Origin: Acidobacteriota bacterium
GTDB taxonomy: Bacteria > Acidobacteriota > UBA6911
Direction of reading: 5' to 3'
Assembly: GCA_031271905.1 (NCBI GenBank)
Contig: JAISUT010000057.1
Span: forward strand, 1-63,436
Length of the DNA stretch: 63,436 bases
Of the stretch, positions 1 through 8,219 are shown one piece after another. The notes beneath the pieces are model-generated. The model did no database searches and was not told the DNA's origin. It saw nothing but the letters and a program-made list of their open reading frames with translations. Position numbers and translations under genes: made by a program. Every line of letters starts with the position of its first letter. Positions within the stretch are counted from its first letter, which is position 1.

Positions 1-153
1 GACAAGAAGCAATGGGACGCCGACAAAGAGGCGACCCGGCAGGAAACCATGCGCAATCTGAAAGCGGAAGGCGTACCGGTTGAAGTTATCGCAAAAGTGA
101 TGAACCTGACGCCGGGCGAAGTGCGCAAGCTGGACAAGCGGAAAAAGCTCTGA
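1..153 (+). CDS. C-terminal tail of an Rpn/PD-(D/E)XK transposase-like protein (partial)
   Basis: The reading frame is open from the window edge and ends at TGA 151-153, giving about 50 residues. The tail (…QETMRNLKAEGVPVEVIAKVMNL… then a lysine-rich end) has the MxRNLKxxGxxxEQIxxxTGLSxEEI-like shape that closes Rpn-family recombination-promoting nucleases and related PDDEXK 'putative transposases'. The catalytic part lies outside the window. The family call rests on this short tail only; any protein with a C-terminal HTH-like helix pair could look similar. Confidence 0.5.
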   Translation, partial: DKKQWDADKEATRQETMRNLKAEGVPVEVIAKVMNLTPGEVRKLDKRKKL

Positions 154-246
154 CGACAGCAGCTAGAGCCTTTTTGCGGCGAGCTGTTCCGGCGCATCGC
201 CAAGGAGCGCTCCGCCCGCGCCCGGCGGCACTGGCTGTGCGCGGCG

Positions 247-438
247 TTGGCCGGTGCCCTCTGCGCCGCTTCGGCCTCGTACATCGTTTCTGTCATGGCG
301 TTGCTGTTCGCCGGGCTGGCCCGCGTTTTCGCCGTCGTCGGCGATTTCCTCGCCGCCCCCGCTGGCTTGGCGGCGCTGGCTGTGGCGGTTCTGCTCCCCC
401 TGCTGTTCCGGCGCCCCTGGCTCAACCGTCTCGCCTGA
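247..438 (+). CDS. possible small membrane protein or remnant (63 aa)
   Basis: In the 310-base gap after the Rpn tail, one frame stays open from just after that stop (154) to TGA 436-438. From ATG 247 it encodes two strongly hydrophobic stretches ending in basic residues (FRRPWLNRLA). Upstream of the ATG the same frame continues with a basic segment (RRIAKERSARARRHW) that also looks protein-like, so this may be the 3' end of a decayed membrane-protein gene. No ribosome binding site stands out and I recognise no family. Nothing else is visible in the gap. Confidence 0.25.
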   Translation: MAGALCAASASYIVSVMALLFAGLARVFAVVGDFLAAPAGLAALAVAVLLPLLFRRPWLNRLA

Positions 439-463
439 CGGCCTCTTTTCCCGTCCGGAAGGT

Positions 464-1282
464 TCACCCCCGCTCCAGCAGCCAGTCGATGACATGCATC
501 TGCCTGATGCCGTCGTGGTTCGCGGAGCGGGGGATTTCGTCCAAGGTGAGGAGCGTTTTCGGATGGTTGTCCGTGATTTTCCGGAGCGGCTCCAGCTCTC
601 GTTTCAAGGTGTTCGCGTCCAGCACGCTGGCCGATACTTGGTAATAAGCGCGGCCATCCGCCCGTTCGGCGACAAAATCCACTTCGTTCTCGGCCAGCTT
701 CCCGATGCTGACCCTGTGGTCGCGACGCAGGAGCTCCAGATAGACGATGTTTTCCAGGACATGCCCGATATCCGGCGATGAACGCGCCAGCAAACGCTCC
801 CTCAACCCGCTGTCCACGGCATAGTATTTGCCTTGCGTTTTCAGGTGCTGCCGCCCGCGGATGTCATACCGGTCCGCCTTATAGAACAGATAGCTTTGGC
901 ACAACGCCCGCAGATATTTGTCCACCGTGTTGACCGAGGCGGTTCTGCCCGCGGAATTGAGGGTGTCGGCGATTTTCTTCGCCGACACCGGGCTTCCCAC
1001 GTTGCTGGACAGAAATTTCGCGACGCTTTCAAGGACAGCCATGTCCGCAAGCCCCAGCCGCTTCGCCACGTCCTTTATCAAGACGGTGTTGAAAACGCCG
1101 TCGAGATAGGACGCTATCAGGTTGTCGTCGCCCGCCAAGGCGGCGACGGCTGGCAGCGCGCCGTATCGCAAATAATCGCGAAACGCCGCCGTCAATTCGG
1201 TCCACGCCGCCCCGGTGAAGGCGACATGCTCCGCAAACGATAAAGGCAGCATGTCGAGCTGGACGTAGCGCCCGGAAAGCAA
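464..1282 (-). pseudogene. 5'-truncated DUF4143-type ATP-binding protein
   Basis: About 272 residues match the C-terminal two thirds of AAA-14/DUF4143 ATPases. The frame begins inside the canonical (L)LSGRYV-x-LxMLPLSFxEH segment that normally follows the ATPase core. It continues through the winged-helix region (VSAKKIADTLN...VNTVDKYLRAL) and the nuclease-like end (ENIVYLELLRR, EVDFVAE, YYQVSASV), and finishes in DGIRQMHVIDWLLERG. The Walker A/B domain of roughly 130 residues is missing. Upstream of the only possible start (TTG at 1282) the frame hits a stop within eight codons in an AT-rich stretch. It is therefore a gene remnant and probably inactive. A second C-terminal remnant of this family lies at 62924-63112, and an N-terminal one at 50692-51066. 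Confidence 0.75.
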
Positions 1283-1529
1283 TGTGGTAATTGCAAAGTA
1301 TTTTTAAAATATTGACAAAATAATGGAATTTTTTAGGGGAACAGGCGACCGCGTACGGCTGCCATAGACGACGGCATCGCCCCGCTTTCGCAGATCCTGT
1401 CGAGCTGGTCTCCCACGAATTTCTTCATGGGCGAGCTCCACGGGAGGGATGCACAGCCCTTGGACAGCCTCCGGCGGCACGTCCTCCCTTTGCGCACCCC
1501 GCCGCGGCCTCGTCCCTACGTGCGCGCCG

Positions 1530-3977
1530 TCAGACGACGTTCTCCGTGCGCGTGATCAGGTCGTTCTGGCAGTCGGTGCTCAGCTCGACGAAGTACGCGG
1601 AGTATCCGGCGATGCGCACCACCAGGTTCCGGTATTCGTCCGGGTTCTTCTGGGCGGCGCGCATCGTCTCGGACGAGACCACGTTGAACTGCACCTCCGC
1701 GCCCCCCTTGCCCATGTACGCCTTGATCATGCTCCCCAGCTTCTTGTTCCCGTCTTCGCGGGACAGCGCGCTGGGATGGATCCTCAGGTTGAGGCAGACG
1801 CCGTCCATGAACTTGCCGTGGTCGTAGCAGCAGGAGGAGTTCAAGACGGCGGTGGGGCCGTTCACGTCACGGCTCTGCACGGGCGATGCCGCGTCGGCGA
1901 TCGGCGTGCCGGCGAGGCGCCCGTCCGGGGTTGCCCAAGTCACATACCCCTGCCCCACATGGTCCGCGGCGCCGTACAGCCCCGCCCTGTAGTATTTTGC
2001 GTATTTGCTGGACATCTCCTGGCAGAGGTCGTAATAGGTGTGCGTGACCCACGTCATCCACTTGTCCGCGTACGGGTCGTTGTTGCCGAAGTGCGGGACG
2101 TTGCCCAGCAGCTTCTGCCGGAGGTCTTCGTACCCTTCCCAGTTGGCCATCACCGCGTCATACAGCTCGCGCGTCGTGCAGATCTTCTTGTCGAAGCAGG
2201 CGTACTCGATCGTGGACAGGGAGTCGGCGACCGTCGCCAGCCCCGTGCCGGTGCCGCCGAACGAGTTGTACCTGGCGCCCCCCGCGATGACGTCCTTCCC
2301 CCTCTCCATGCAGTCCGCGATGGAGATCGACAGGATCGCGTGCGGCGTGTTGTACGCGAACACATATTCCATGAAGTTGTTGATGGAGATGTGCGCTTTC
2401 AAGATGTAGCGCGCCATCTTGACGAAGGCGGCCTTCACGTCCTCCATCGACTCCATGTCGTACAGATAGCCGGTCTGGACGGACGCCTGCTCCCCGTTCA
2501 TCGGATTCTTGCCGTTGTTGATCGCCATGTCGAGGACCACGCTGTAATAGACGCTTCCATGCGGCGGGGCGATGCCGTTGCAACAGGCGTACTCTATGCC
2601 GGAGCCGGTGATCTCCTGGCATCCGATCAGCGCGTAGTCGCGCGCCTCCTCCAGCGTGAAGCCGAGCTCCTTCTGCATGGCGGGGACGACGACTTCGTCG
2701 TTGTAGTACAGGGGCAGGCCGCCGGCCAGCTTCGTCGTCTCGATGGCGCATTCGAGCAGTTTTTCCGGCGTGTCCTTCGTGAGTCGGAGCGTGATGGTCG
2801 GGTCGTGCAACCCCATGCGCCCGACCGCCTCCAGCACCATGTAGGTCACGGCGTTCGAGGCGTCCTTGCCCGTGACCGGGTCCACGCCGCCGATGGTCGT
2901 GTGCATGTAGGTGTTGCCGACGCCGATGATCTTCACCAGCTCCGGCACCATCGCCCCCCAGTTCCGGCTGATGTCGAGGAAGAAGTTGTCTACGACCTCC
3001 TGCGCCTGGTCCAGCGTGATCCTCCCCGCCGCCAAGTCTTTCTCAAGGTACTTTCCCGTGACCTGGTCGAACCGTCCGCAAGAGCCGACATCGCCGATGC
3101 CGGACATCAGGATAAGCTGGATGTACAGGAGCTCGGCCTGGCAGGCTTCGCGGAAGCCGCGCGCGGGGTTGTCCGCTATCCACCGCAAGCCGTCGGCCAT
3201 CTCCTCCAGCTCCCGCCGCCGCGCCGGGTCGCTTGCGCCTTCGGCCTTTTCCAGGCAGGCGTCGGCGTAGCGCGTGGCCAGGACGTGGGCGGCGTCGCAG
3301 ACGATCACGGCCGACTCGTAGAACAGGTATTTTTCCATCTCGTCGCCGATGATGTTGTTCCTGTGCGCGTCCAGCCAGTCCTGCGCCTCCTTGCGGATGG
3401 CGGCGTACCCGGTATCGACGATCTTCCTGTAGCCCGGCGTCAGATGCCCCGCCGGCAGGTTGACCAGCAACGCGCCGGGGACGGCGTGGGTGCAGCGCAG
3501 GCGCGCCAGCTCGTCGTATCCGTCCGGCGTCCAGCCGTTGGCGATGTCCGTGTAGGTCTTCCCTTTCCAGAACTCCTCGATGGAGCAGAAGGCTTCGTAA
3601 TCCTCCGGCGCCATCGTCAGCGGGACTTCCTCGGTGTCCGGGTTGTGGTAGAGCCCGTCGTCCCGCAACGTCCATACGCCGGCGCGGATCATGTACGGGA
3701 TCCAGCCGATCCCGCCGTAGTCGGGGTTGATCGCGCATCCGCAGAAATTCTTCCCCATGTTGCAGACCAAGACGTCTTCGTCTTCCACGCGCAGGGTCAT
3801 CTGCGCGCAGATGTCGTAGAGCGCCTTCGGCCTGCGGATGGCGGGCACCGCGTTCCCATACTTCTTGTAGCTCTCGGTCATGATGAGGGCTCTCTCGGCG
3901 TCTGTCTGGATCACCCGGTCGCGGATCCTGCGGTGCAGGCGCTGCATTCTTTCACTGATCGGTCTGAACTGGTACAT
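1530..3977 (-). CDS. glycyl radical enzyme (pyruvate formate-lyase family), substrate unknown
   Basis: An 815-residue protein of the PFL/glycyl radical enzyme superfamily. The radical-bearing loop VRIAGYSAYF is near the C-terminus (Gly791), and the active-site cysteine loop is IGCQEITGSG (Cys453, Glu455). A single Cys rather than the Cys-Cys pair of true PFL argues for an eliminase/dehydratase-like reaction. The usual GCVE of choline lyase, glycerol dehydratase or hydroxyproline dehydratase is GCQE here, so the substrate cannot be assigned. The start is supported by AAGGAGG nine bases upstream. The enzyme needs a radical SAM activase, and none is encoded next to it. A miniature element fragment begins 34 bp upstream of the start codon. 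It should be cytoplasmic and strictly oxygen-sensitive. Confidence 0.85.
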   Translation of the reverse strand: MYQFRPISERMQRLHRRIRDRVIQTDAERALIMTESYKKYGNAVPAIRRPKALYDICAQMTLRVEDEDVLVCNMGKNFCGCAINPDYGGIGWIPYMIRAGVWTLRDDGLYHNPDTEEVPLTMAPEDYEAFCSIEEFWKGKTYTDIANGWTPDGYDELARLRCTHAVPGALLVNLPAGHLTPGYRKIVDTGYAAIRKEAQDWLDAHRNNIIGDEMEKYLFYESAVIVCDAAHVLATRYADACLEKAEGASDPARRRELEEMADGLRWIADNPARGFREACQAELLYIQLILMSGIGDVGSCGRFDQVTGKYLEKDLAAGRITLDQAQEVVDNFFLDISRNWGAMVPELVKIIGVGNTYMHTTIGGVDPVTGKDASNAVTYMVLEAVGRMGLHDPTITLRLTKDTPEKLLECAIETTKLAGGLPLYYNDEVVVPAMQKELGFTLEEARDYALIGCQEITGSGIEYACCNGIAPPHGSVYYSVVLDMAINNGKNPMNGEQASVQTGYLYDMESMEDVKAAFVKMARYILKAHISINNFMEYVFAYNTPHAILSISIADCMERGKDVIAGGARYNSFGGTGTGLATVADSLSTIEYACFDKKICTTRELYDAVMANWEGYEDLRQKLLGNVPHFGNNDPYADKWMTWVTHTYYDLCQEMSSKYAKYYRAGLYGAADHVGQGYVTWATPDGRLAGTPIADAASPVQSRDVNGPTAVLNSSCCYDHGKFMDGVCLNLRIHPSALSREDGNKKLGSMIKAYMGKGGAEVQFNVVSSETMRAAQKNPDEYRNLVVRIAGYSAYFVELSTDCQNDLITRTENVV

Positions 3978-4010
3978 GGTCGATGCCCTCCTTCGGGGAG
4001 AGTTCCTTTC

Positions 4011-4110
4011 GGGAACCTCTAAAAACCCCGGATGCCGCGTTGCGCCTTGATCGAAAACGCCCGTGCGCTTTGGAAAACCCCGCTTTTCGGTATGCGTCCG
4101 GCGGCGCCGC
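4011..4110 (+). mobile_element. miniature inverted-repeat element, copy A (right end lost)
   Basis: Starts with GGGAACCTCTAAAAACC and continues with GGATGCCGCGTTGCGCCTTG. It then follows the longer copy at 57393-57513 (…ATGCGCCTCGG…CGCTTTTCG) for about 90 bases before the similarity fades. The matching right end (TTTTTAGAGG[T/C]TCCC) is absent. It sits just upstream of the glycyl radical enzyme gene. The right boundary is approximate. Confidence 0.6.
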
Positions 4111-4440
4111 CGACATTGGGAATTCTACCACGGGACATTCTCGACGAAGGATATACTTTCGGCGGATGCCGCCCAGATGGGGCGGAGGACAATCACCGGC
4201 GGAACGGCGTCGGGAGCGGGGGCGGCGTTCAGGGATGTGACGGGATTTGCGTTCGGGGGGCATCAAGTCCGCATCCGCCGCATGTTTCATTCCACTTTCA
4301 TTCCACGCGGATGGGGGGGCGGTTCGGTCGGTCCGTTCATAAGAGGCGCAAGCGGGCGCCTGCGCCTCTTGGTTGCCCGGGGTGCCTGCAATCGAACTGC
4401 GCGTTTTTGCAGACCCCCTCGCTTGTATTGGCGCCTGCCG
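4111..4440. other. non-coding gap upstream of the glycyl radical enzyme
   Basis: No gene is recognisable on either strand. The stretch holds the upstream region of the glycyl radical enzyme (transcribed leftwards) and the 3' flank of the TPR gene, including the hairpin at 4341-4370. The short open frames here have no start signals or protein-like composition. Confidence 0.5.
4341..4370 (-). terminator. hairpin downstream of the TPR gene
   Basis: Perfect 10-bp stem AAGAGGCGCA / TGCGCCTCTT with a 10-base GC-rich loop, about 70 bp past the stop of the minus-strand TPR gene. No clear U-tract follows on that strand, so it may only stall transcription or protect the RNA end. Confidence 0.35.
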
Positions 4441-4441
4441 C

Positions 4442-5977
4442 TCAGTTGCTGCGGCGGTTGACCATGATCAGCAGGTTTTTCGCCTCCTCGACCTTGCCGG
4501 CGTCCGGGCCGATCTCCACGTATCGCGTCAGCAGTTCCTTCGTCCGGGAGTCCTTTTCCTTGCCATCGGCGTAATAGAGCCGCCCGAGGTCGTAGTAGGC
4601 GTCCACGTTTCCAGGGTTGACCACGAGGACACGCTCCAGCGCCGCCTCGGCGAAGGTCGGATTCGTGTTCTTGGTCTTGGCGACCAGATCCAGCAACTTT
4701 TGTTCCGGGTTGGAGCTTCCGGACGCCACCAAGTCCAGCGCCTCGTCAGGCCGCTTCGCATCCAGGTAATACTGGGCGAGGGACATCTGGAAGCTCTCCT
4801 GCTGATCCGGCGTCGCCAGTTCGATCGCCCGCCGGAACGCCGCGACGGCTTCGCCGTCGTTGTGCAACTTCGCCTGGGCGCGGGCGATCTGCCTCCAGAT
4901 CAACGGTTGCTGCCCCCCGGTGAGGTCGTTCGCCTCCTGGAATTTCTGCAACGCGGTGGGGACGTCGTACTCCAACAACTTGTTCCCGTCGTTGAGGAGG
5001 TCGTTCGCCTCCTGGCGTCTGGCGTTCTCCTTCTCGCGCTCGACGTTCGCCAGACGGCTGTCGATGGCCTTCTTGACCTGTTGCGCCCGGGCGTCGTCCG
5101 GGGCTTGCGCCAGCGCTTTGCCGATGGCGGCGTCGGCGTCTTCGAGCTTGCCCGCCTGGGTCAGCGCCATGGCCTTTTCCGTGTAAAGGGCGAAGGCCTG
5201 GGGATTCGCCTGGAGGGCCTCGTCGTATAACGCGGCGGCCTCGTCGAACCGCTTGGCTTCGTATGCGTCCTGCGCCCGCATCACCGGGATCACGAGTAGC
5301 TGTTGCGCCGAGTTCCGGGCGATCTCCTCATACACCCTCTGCTTCGAGGGCTGCCCCGGCGCGTCCGGAATCGTCCTGTGCAGGTTGGCGACCTCCGCAG
5401 CCTTCTTGAAGGAGGCGGCCGCCTGGTCGTACTTCTTCTGCCGGCTTTGCGCGACGCCGAGGTAAAAGAGCGCGTCCGCCCCGTTGGGGACGCTCGCCAG
5501 GGACTGGCCGATGAGCCGCTCCGCTTCCGCATAGTTCCCCGCGTCGATCGCCTGCGCGCCGCCAGTCAGGGCCGTGGCGGCCTGACGTTCGATCATCGGA
5601 TCCTCGAAATATAATTTCCTGTCGGCGCCGGGGACGAGGTCGAACCCCACCGACGACTTGACGTCATGGATGGCGGCGACTTCATAGAAGGCGGGCGCGA
5701 ACCCGTCTTTGCGCGCCACGACGCGATAGTAGCCGTTGTCCAGCTTGTCGAACAACGCCACGCCGGTCGCGCCGGTCTTCTTGTCCTTGCCCTTGGTGGA
5801 GTTCAGCGGCAAGACCGTGACTTTGACGTCCTTCTCCGCAGCACCCGAAACCCCTCGGCATATCACCTCCAACGAACCGGTCTGGGCGAAAACCGGGGCG
5901 GCGGACAGCATTGAAACGACCAGGGCGACAGACAACAACAATCCGAAAAATCTCATTCTGTTCATAGACAGTCCCAT
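4442..5977 (-). CDS. secreted tetratricopeptide-repeat protein with PEGA/carboxypeptidase-regulatory-like N-domain
   Basis: 511 residues with a signal peptide (hydrophobic core LLLSVALVVSML, cleavage near PVFAQ) pointing to the periplasm. Residues about 35-120 form a beta-sandwich-like domain (GATGVALFDKLDNGYYRVVARKDG), as in carboxypeptidase regulatory-like repeats. The rest is helical TPR repeats, e.g. GADALFYLGVAQSRQKKYDQA and NVDAYYDLGRLYYADGK. TPRs bind other proteins; the partner is unknown. Met1 or Met6 (MNRMRFFG) could be the start. The gene stands alone and is divergent from the lipoprotein gene at 6146. The central region is lysine/glutamate rich and may form a coiled coil (NVEREKENARRQEAN). 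Confidence 0.8.
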   Translation of the reverse strand: MGLSMNRMRFFGLLLSVALVVSMLSAAPVFAQTGSLEVICRGVSGAAEKDVKVTVLPLNSTKGKDKKTGATGVALFDKLDNGYYRVVARKDGFAPAFYEVAAIHDVKSSVGFDLVPGADRKLYFEDPMIERQAATALTGGAQAIDAGNYAEAERLIGQSLASVPNGADALFYLGVAQSRQKKYDQAAASFKKAAEVANLHRTIPDAPGQPSKQRVYEEIARNSAQQLLVIPVMRAQDAYEAKRFDEAAALYDEALQANPQAFALYTEKAMALTQAGKLEDADAAIGKALAQAPDDARAQQVKKAIDSRLANVEREKENARRQEANDLLNDGNKLLEYDVPTALQKFQEANDLTGGQQPLIWRQIARAQAKLHNDGEAVAAFRRAIELATPDQQESFQMSLAQYYLDAKRPDEALDLVASGSSNPEQKLLDLVAKTKNTNPTFAEAALERVLVVNPGNVDAYYDLGRLYYADGKEKDSRTKELLTRYVEIGPDAGKVEEAKNLLIMVNRRSN

Positions 5978-6145
5978 CCAGTTGACTTTTGTTGCTCCCA
6001 GATTTTCAAAAAATAACCTTTAGACATTACACGCAAGGCTGGAATCATGCAACATCATAAGGCAATATCATTTGTCGGCAGGCTGTGGGGCTTCCGGGCG
6101 ACGCGGGCTAATGGATTCCGGGAGTCGAGCCGATCTAAACCAATT

Positions 6146-7078
6146 ATGGGAAAACGGATCATCACGGCATTGGCGCTATCGGCGGCGTTGTCTTGCCTCC
6201 AAGGTTGCGGTTCTTCTGGCCCGGATCATGTCATGCGGCGGTATGCCGGATTCGACGCCGTCCCCGCCGACAGCAACAAAGCGGGGGTCGTCATCGACAC
6301 GGAGATCCTCGGCAATTTCTTCGCCGTCTTCGCCTACGCGAACCCGGCGTTGGCGCGGAACAAGGAATACATCGACCTGTTGCAAGACCGGTTCTGGGTC
6401 GCCGACGCGGAAACGCCCACGCACCGCTTCAAGATCAAGTGCGGGATACTCACCCGCAACCCCGACGACGGTGCCGGCGGGGCGCCGACCTACGAACATG
6501 CCATCGTGCTGACCGATTCCAGCGAGGGGGGGGCAGCAGCGGACTACGTGCTGGTCGGCTTCAAAGGCATCGCCCGGGACGAGTCCCCGGAACTGGCGAC
6601 CGCCCCGCTGTTCTTCATCATCGACCGCAGCGGCGGGAGGCCGCGGTTGCTGACCGAGCGGCCTTTGTTCGCCGGAGACCTCGCGCCGGACGAATTCACC
6701 CCGGCGCATTTCCCCGTCCGCACCGCGACCTTGACAGGGAGGAACGGCAGGGACTATGCGATCAAGTTGGGGGCGATAGACAGGAACGAGCAGAATTACA
6801 CCTTCGTCGAGTTCCTGTCCGAGGACATTGAGAAGGAGGCGTGGTTCGCCGAAGGCGCGCTGATGAAGAAAAGGGAGCTGACCCCCTTCTCGACCGAGAT
6901 CATCCTGCGCGGCCAGAACTTCCTGGCGACGGGGTACGGCGTGGCGGAAGACGGCGGCATGTTGCGCGAGACCTATGAGACCCAGGAACTGCCGGAGCGC
7001 GTCGAGGTCTTCACCGAGACGGGGAAGATCGTCTTCGACGGGAAGACCAAAGAGGTGATCCCGCCGGCGCAGCCGTGA
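6146..7078 (+). CDS. predicted lipoprotein of unknown function
   Basis: 310 residues from ATG 6146; an in-frame ATG at 6047 would put a non-signal peptide in front, so 6146 is preferred. The N-terminus MGKRIITALALSAALSCLQGC is a lipoprotein signal peptide with lipobox LQGC, so the protein should be acylated and exported. The mature part (YVLVGFKGIARDESPE, ATLTGRNGRDYAIKLGAID) looks like a beta-rich globular protein, but I recognise no family. It is divergent from the TPR gene across a 168-bp spacer. The ribosome binding site is weak. Confidence 0.65.
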   Translation: MGKRIITALALSAALSCLQGCGSSGPDHVMRRYAGFDAVPADSNKAGVVIDTEILGNFFAVFAYANPALARNKEYIDLLQDRFWVADAETPTHRFKIKCGILTRNPDDGAGGAPTYEHAIVLTDSSEGGAAADYVLVGFKGIARDESPELATAPLFFIIDRSGGRPRLLTERPLFAGDLAPDEFTPAHFPVRTATLTGRNGRDYAIKLGAIDRNEQNYTFVEFLSEDIEKEAWFAEGALMKKRELTPFSTEIILRGQNFLATGYGVAEDGGMLRETYETQELPERVEVFTETGKIVFDGKTKEVIPPAQP

Positions 7079-7166
7079 CCGTCCAAAGGACGTCGCACGG
7101 CGGCTTCCGCGCCGTAGGCGCCGCCACCCGTCTCGATCTCGTTGGGATACGCCTCCACGAGTCCGC

Positions 7167-7188
7167 TCTTGCAAATATATTTGCAAGA
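7167..7188. repeat. 22-bp perfect palindrome
   Basis: TCTTGCAAATA followed immediately by its exact reverse complement. It lies 89 bp after the lipoprotein stop and directly before the broken end of the TonB-receptor fragment. It could be an operator, or a scar at the rearrangement junction. Confidence 0.7.
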
Positions 7189-7199
7189 TGAGATGATAG

Positions 7200-7484
7200 C
7201 CGTCGTTTTCCTCCCGGATGCGCGGGTTCAGCTTCAGGCCGGAAGTCGTCGTGGCGTCGGCGCGGGAGGACGTCCACCCGGGCGAGACGCGCACCCCCGG
7301 CTACGCGACCGTGGAGATGAACGCCTCCTACACGCTGGCGCGCACCCACCTGATGCATGTGTTCTCCCTGGGCGTCGTCAACGCTGGAGACAGGCTTTAC
7401 CGCAACCACCTGTCTTTTATCAAAGACCTCGCGCCGGAGATGGGGCGCGCCGTGCGCTTCTCCTACAGCCTGCGCTTCTTCTGA
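7200..7484 (+). pseudogene. C-terminal fragment of a TonB-dependent outer-membrane receptor
   Basis: About 94 residues ending at TGA 7482-7484. The fragment has the closing beta-strands of a TonB receptor barrel: ETRTPGYATVEMNASYTL, HVFSLGVVNAGDRLYRNHLSF and the terminal RFSYSLRFF, with the C-terminal aromatic needed for barrel assembly. Everything upstream (plug domain and about 20 strands) is missing. The frame is closed by TAG at 7197-7199, right after the 22-bp palindrome. No start signal precedes the fragment, so it is a remnant rather than a short gene. Confidence 0.75.
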
Positions 7485-7487
7485 CCC

Positions 7488-8105
7488 CTACGCGACCAGC
7501 AGCGCCCCGGCGTCGGCGAAGCTGTAATAGTCGTCATGGCCGAGCACGATGTGATCCAGCACGCGGATGCCCAGGAGCCCTCCCGCTTGGACCAGCCGCC
7601 GGGTGCAATCCAAGTCCTGCGCACTCGGCTTGGGGTCGCCGGAAGGGTGGTTGTGCAGGAATATCAGGGCGGCGGCGCTGTCGCGCACGGCGGGGGCGAA
7701 AACCTCGCGCGGATGGATCACCGCGCCCGACAGGCTCCCGATGGCGACCGTCACCTCGCGGATCAACTGGTTGCGGGCGTTCAGGTGGAGCGAGAAGAAG
7801 CGCTCCCGGTCGGCGGCGAAAAACCTCGCGCGGTAGCGGAGGTAGATGTCCCGGCTGTCGGTGAAACGCTCCCCGGGGCGCAGGGGGGCGCTACAAGCCT
7901 CCACCCCCAGCTCCAAGGAGGACGCCAGCGCCGCGACCTGCCGCTCGGAAAGGCCGCCGATGACGCGCATCTCCTCGCGTGACGCATGAGCCATCTCCCG
8001 CACCGACGCGAAATGCGTCATCAGCCGCTCGGCGGCGGCGACGGGACTCGGGATCTCGCCGTCGCAGGACAGGACGGCGGTGAGCAACGCCAACGGTTCG
8101 GACAT
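7488..8105 (-). CDS. radC: RadC family JAMM-domain protein
   Basis: 205 residues. The N-terminal helix-hairpin-helix-like part (MRVIGGLSERQVAALASSLELG) is followed by the RadC/JAB1-MPN metalloprotease-fold domain with the signature HNHPSGDPKPSAQD (His151, His153, Asp164). RadC proteins are widespread, and their exact DNA role is unsettled; several are induced with competence. The length is close to the usual 220-225. The start is ATG 8105 with a GGGGGGAG Shine-Dalgarno sequence that lies in the loop of an 8-bp inverted repeat (8107-8134). A bipartite motif upstream (8129-8161) is shared with comEA. Confidence 0.9.
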   Translation of the reverse strand: MSEPLALLTAVLSCDGEIPSPVAAAERLMTHFASVREMAHASREEMRVIGGLSERQVAALASSLELGVEACSAPLRPGERFTDSRDIYLRYRARFFAADRERFFSLHLNARNQLIREVTVAIGSLSGAVIHPREVFAPAVRDSAAALIFLHNHPSGDPKPSAQDLDCTRRLVQAGGLLGIRVLDHIVLGHDDYYSFADAGALLVA

Positions 8106-8106
8106 G

Positions 8107-8134
8107 AGATATACGCTCCCCCCTTCGTATATCT
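8107..8134 (-). promoter_or_regulatory. inverted repeat enclosing the radC ribosome binding site
   Basis: Read on the minus strand, AGATATAC and GTATATCT flank a 12-base loop that contains the GGGGGG ribosome binding site. The second arm ends 1 base before the radC ATG. As RNA it could hide the site; as DNA it could be an operator. The outer arm overlaps the promoter-like motif at 8129-8139, so both readings may not hold together. Confidence 0.45.
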
Positions 8135-8161
8135 AACTGCCCACCCCTCGAAACGGGCAAC
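8129..8161 (-). promoter_or_regulatory. bipartite promoter-like motif upstream of radC
   Basis: On the minus strand it reads GTTGCCC, 15 bases, CAGTTAGATAT. The same two blocks with the same 15-base spacing occur upstream of comEA (43094-43126). The arrangement resembles a -35/-10 pair, and no other promoter is obvious here. Confidence 0.45.
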
Positions 8162-8219
8162 TTTTTTTGCGATCTCCCCTGTTTTTTTTGCGGCGCCCCC
8201 GCGATTTTCCCGCAAGGGG

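Noticed and set aside
1449-4022. 857-residue plus-strand frame
   Set aside because: Antisense shadow of the glycyl radical enzyme, whose active-site and radical motifs are unmistakable on the other strand.
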